The notes under the pieces are model-generated. The model had not been told where the DNA came from and did not search any database. It saw nothing but the letters and a program-made list of their open reading frames with translations. 16,803 bases of DNA. Source: Candidatus Omnitrophota bacterium. GTDB lineage: Bacteria; Omnitrophota; Gorgyraeia; JABMRN01. Positions 14,836 to 16,803 of the stretch are shown here, in pieces; the stretch's first letter is position 1, and every line of letters begins with the position of its first letter. The stretch is taken from positions 1-16,803 of the forward strand of contig JAQVOV010000022.1 in NCBI GenBank assembly GCA_028702395.1, written 5' to 3'. Position numbers and translations under genes: made by a program.

Positions 14836-15321
14836 ATGACGAAAAATTATTCAATTACGATAAAAGTAAGCATTGCAAAACAAAAGCTTTTTCTATATCA
14901 GGATAAGGCTTTAATAAAAGAATATCCTGTTTCAACATCAAAGTTTGGTATTGGAAATAAATATGGAAGCAATAAAACGCCATTAGGGTTACATATCATT
15001 TCCAATAAGATAGGTAGGAGTGCTAGATCAAGGGCTATATTCAAAAGACGTATAAATACTAAGAAGATAGCTAGGGTAAGTAAAACAGGACAAGATCTTA
15101 TAACTAGTAGAATATTAAGGTTACAGGGAGTAGAAAAGGGAAAGAATAAAGGAAAGGGGATAGATTCGTTTAAAAGATGTATTTATATACATGGAACACC
15201 AGAAGAAAAGCTGATAGGTAAACCTGCCTCACATGGTTGTATACGCATGAAAAATAAAGATATAATAGCTCTATTCCAAAGGGTTACAAGAGGTGTAACA
15301 GTTAACATTGTTAGAAGGTAG
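14836..15321 (+). CDS. L,D-transpeptidase (YkuD-fold) protein without signal peptide
   Basis: The C-terminal third has the complete YkuD signature: IHGTPEE...IGKPASHGCIRM, with His119, His133 and the catalytic Cys135. YkuD enzymes form 3-3 peptidoglycan crosslinks or attach proteins to peptidoglycan, through an acyl-Cys intermediate, in the cell wall. The N-terminal stretch (about 5-55) has the usual VSIAKQKLFLY and TPLGLH elements. The protein is only 161 residues and very basic. It begins MTKNYS with no signal peptide or anchor, so reaching the periplasm is unexplained. An upstream start is not available within the operon spacing, and AAAGGA lies 7 bp before this ATG. It may use an unusual route or act on another substrate. 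It is the third gene of the lipoprotein operon. Confidence 0.88.
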   Translation: MTKNYSITIKVSIAKQKLFLYQDKALIKEYPVSTSKFGIGNKYGSNKTPLGLHIISNKIGRSARSRAIFKRRINTKKIARVSKTGQDLITSRILRLQGVEKGKNKGKGIDSFKRCIYIHGTPEEKLIGKPASHGCIRMKNKDIIALFQRVTRGVTVNIVRR

Positions 15322-15324
15322 TGG

Positions 15325-15340
15325 CGACATGAATTTGTCG
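15325..15340 (+). promoter_or_regulatory. CGACA-N6-TGTCG operator, copy 3 (upstream of the WYL regulator)
   Basis: CGACATGAATTTGTCG begins 4 bp after the L,D-transpeptidase stop codon and 59 bp before the WYL regulator start. Unlike the other copies it has no -10 at 11 bp. This would suit autoregulation from a different position. Confidence 0.68.
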
Positions 15341-15348
15341 TTTTATTC

Positions 15349-15376
15349 TTGCTCTTTTTTAGGGGAGGGGTATAAT
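15349..15376 (+). promoter_or_regulatory. Candidate promoter of the WYL regulator
   Basis: TATAAT at 15371-15376 has a weak TTGCTC 16 bp upstream at 15349-15354. Start of transcription would fall at or next to the ATG (15384), giving a leaderless mRNA. The purine-rich AGGGGAGGGG (15361-15370) would then lie outside the transcript. If transcription starts further upstream, that site is 13 bp from the ATG. Confidence 0.42.
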
Positions 15377-15383
15377 ATAACTA

Positions 15384-16319
15384 ATGAAAAACAAACAATA
15401 TGATAAAAAGATATTCAGAATAATCAGTATCCTTAACATGCTTGATAAAGAAGGTTCTGTAAGAACCTCTGAACTTGCTGAAGAATTCGGAGTTAATGTC
15501 CGTTCTATACAAAGAGATCTTGCACTTATAAATTCAACAGGGTTTCCTATAACTTCTTTAGATAAAGGAGAGTATAGGTTTGTTGATGGTTTTTCACTTA
15601 AAAAAGCACACCTTACACACCAAGAAGCATGTTTGTTATCTTTAATGAAAGAAATAACACAAGATCTCGGGAAAGAACTGGAAGATTCTTTTAAAGCTCT
15701 TTATAACAAGGTCATAGGCATTGAAGAAGAAAGCCCGTATTACATAAAAATAGCAGATGGTTTTAAACTTGATAAAGAATATCCTTTTATTGAAAAGATG
15801 AAAGAGGCTATACAAGCATCTAAGAAAATATACCTTTGTTATGATAAGCAGGATGATTCAGGCAAGAAATGTTTTTCATTGGATCCTTTGAAACTTATAT
15901 TTTTTGATGGATTCTGGTATTTGTTGTGCAGAGTTGATCATAAAGAGTCTATTATAAAATTAAGATTAGATAATGTTTCAGATGTTGAGGTTTTAAATAA
16001 ACATTTTGTATATGAAGATAATCTTAAAAAAGTGCTAAACGATAGCACCAATGTATGGTTTAAAGAGAAAAGACAAATAACCGTACAAATGAAAGTGGAC
16101 AAAAAGGTAGCGCCATACTTTGCAAAGAAAAAATACTTCCCTATACAAAAAATAGTCAAAACCCATAAAGATGGTTCAATAACCATTGAATCTAAAATAT
16201 CCTTTCATATGGAGTTAGTTCCGGATGTTCTCAAATGGATACCTTATATTAAAGTTATATCCCCTAAGGATATTAGAGAAGAGATAGAAAACCGAATACA
16301 GGAATATCTTAAAAAATAA
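15384..16319 (+). CDS. WYL-domain transcriptional regulator (HTH-WYL-WCX)
   Basis: This is a WYL regulator of typical length (311 residues). An N-terminal DeoR-like winged helix (8-65; RTSELAEEFGVNVRSIQRDL) is followed by a linker. The WYL domain (about 145-210) has FWYLLCRV with W178-Y179-L180 and IIKLRLDNVSDVEV. A C-terminal WCX-like extension runs from about 230 to 311. WYL domains sense ligands or nucleic acid ends in several families, and WYL regulators commonly control defence loci (for example BrxR and CapW). Here the likely targets are the promoters carrying CGACA-N6-TGTCG, including one 59 bp upstream of this gene. That link is inference from position and symmetry, not shown. Whether it represses or activates is not decided by the sequence. 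Confidence 0.92.
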   Translation: MKNKQYDKKIFRIISILNMLDKEGSVRTSELAEEFGVNVRSIQRDLALINSTGFPITSLDKGEYRFVDGFSLKKAHLTHQEACLLSLMKEITQDLGKELEDSFKALYNKVIGIEEESPYYIKIADGFKLDKEYPFIEKMKEAIQASKKIYLCYDKQDDSGKKCFSLDPLKLIFFDGFWYLLCRVDHKESIIKLRLDNVSDVEVLNKHFVYEDNLKKVLNDSTNVWFKEKRQITVQMKVDKKVAPYFAKKKYFPIQKIVKTHKDGSITIESKISFHMELVPDVLKWIPYIKVISPKDIREEIENRIQEYLKK

Positions 16320-16327
16320 TTATATAA

Positions 16328-16360
16328 CGACATAATGTTGTCGCTATATAAGTATATACT
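16328..16360 (+). promoter_or_regulatory. CGACA-N6-TGTCG operator with -10 box, copy 4
   Basis: Operator at 16328-16343, 11 bp, then TATACT at 16355-16360; the next gene starts 27 bp later. The spacing is exactly that of copies 1 and 2. There is no recognisable -35 hexamer. Operator and WYL gene end are only 8 bp apart. Confidence 0.72.
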
Positions 16361-16387
16361 ATGTTATAAAAACTAGGAGGTGTTTTT

Positions 16388-16642
16388 ATGGCTAAAGTAT
16401 TGTTTGCAGTATTGATGTTTCTTTTTGTGTTTGGAGAGAATCTTTTAGCATGGGATGATCATCAAGATAGATCTACGGCATATCAGAAAGGGTATAAAGA
16501 TGGTTATACATACAATCCTAATAGCAGCGTCAAAGCAGTAGCGCCTGTTGCTCCGGTAGCACCTATTCCTTATGTTGGGCAAGATGCTAATGGTATGTAT
16601 ATAAGAGGAGTTCTTGATGGACAGAAAAGCAGGGGCAAATGA
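16388..16642 (+). CDS. Small secreted protein with a VAP repeat, unknown function
   Basis: An 84-residue protein whose first 21 residues form a signal peptide (basic start, hydrophobic core, likely cleavage after LLA). The mature part is about 63 residues. It contains AYQKGYKDGYTY (31-42), a VAPVAPVAPIP stretch (51-61) likely to be extended, and a second GMYIRGVLDGQ element. The two halves share a Y-x-x-G-x-x-DG pattern, suggesting an internal duplication. I recognise no family. AGGAGGTG lies 7 bp before the ATG, the strongest Shine-Dalgarno in the region, so high expression is likely when operator copy 4 allows it. It may be periplasmic or outer-surface. Confidence 0.75.
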   Translation: MAKVLFAVLMFLFVFGENLLAWDDHQDRSTAYQKGYKDGYTYNPNSSVKAVAPVAPVAPIPYVGQDANGMYIRGVLDGQKSRGK

Positions 16643-16716
16643 GTGTGAATTTTATATTAAAAGATGAAGAATATAATGTGAGGGAAAAATGGCGAAATTT
16701 TTACGATCAAATATGA
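16639..16716 (+). CDS. Possible 25-codon leader ORF
   Basis: The ATG overlaps the stop codon of the secreted protein (ATGA), and AGGGG lies 3 bp upstream. The ORF ends 28 bp inside the next gene in another frame. It may serve only to couple translation, or it may be chance. Confidence 0.2.
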   Translation: MSVNFILKDEEYNVREKWRNFYDQI

Positions 16717-16803
16717 TAAAAGTTTTATTAAGTGTTTTATTTGTTGCGTTGCTTGTTGGAGCATATAATTTAGGAGTTACACAAGGTGGGCAGCTTTCTA
16801 TTG
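16689..16803 (+). CDS. N-terminal part of a membrane-anchored or secreted protein (cut by window end)
   Basis: The frame opens at ATG 16689 with GAGGG just upstream and stays open to the last base. The visible 38 residues start MAKFLRSNMIKVLLS, then a hydrophobic stretch to about residue 30, then polar residues. This is a signal peptide or an N-terminal membrane anchor. It follows the small secreted protein by 46 bp and probably shares its operon and operator. No function can be given from this fragment. Confidence 0.55.
   Translation, partial: MAKFLRSNMIKVLLSVLFVALLVGAYNLGVTQGGQLSI

Overview
The window reads as a defence island in an AT-rich bacterial genome. Shine-Dalgarno sites are strong (AGGAGG type), genes sit tightly head-to-tail on the + strand, and one gene encodes a lipoprotein with a lipobox. 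Intergenic DNA carries short dispersed repeats (a gggtcag-g/c-tc...ttgaattt family and a taggtgtgtcccgag family). From memory these resemble repeats of uncultured Omnitrophota-like genomes; that is a weak impression, not an assignment. All convincing genes are on the + strand.

Layout. (1) 1-280: 3' part of a RadC-type JAB-domain protein. (2) 322-7252: a type I restriction-modification operon in the order hsdR-hsdS-prrC-hsdM. The third gene is recognisably PrrC, the tRNA anticodon nuclease that in Escherichia coli is embedded in, and held silent by, a type I R-M enzyme. (3) 7253-7681: a possible 39-codon ORF, a good intrinsic terminator, and a consensus promoter whose -10 lies inside a perfect 7-4-7 palindrome. 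(4) 7682-11408: a LexA-like self-cleaving repressor and a CBASS operon: Cap5 (HNH-SAVED nuclease), a CD-NTase (probably CdnG), and an E2-like protein with a C-terminal SEC-C zinc motif. There is no E1/Cap2 fusion, which is the type II-short layout. (5) 11409-13560: repeat-rich DNA around one gene (11915-12838) encoding a zinc ribbon joined to a nucleoside-deoxyribosyltransferase/TIR-like domain. The gene lies between two related composite repeats and inside short inverted repeats. (6) 13297-16803: a lipoprotein, an all-helical unknown, a signal-less L,D-transpeptidase-like protein, a WYL-domain regulator and small secreted proteins.

How the parts work together. The hsd/prrC locus would give restriction backed by a suicidal tRNA nuclease if restriction is disarmed. 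The CBASS operon would make a cyclic nucleotide on infection that switches on Cap5 DNA cleavage, and its promoter looks controlled by an SOS-type repressor. The most unexpected signal is in region 6. A palindrome CGACA-N6-TGTCG occurs four times in about 3 kb, always upstream of a gene. In three copies it sits exactly 11 bp before a TATAAT/TATACT -10 box, and the fourth copy precedes the WYL regulator gene. I read this as the operator of an undescribed WYL-controlled regulon of envelope and secreted proteins.

Limits: all family calls are from motif recognition by eye, no searches were run, and the window cuts genes at both ends.
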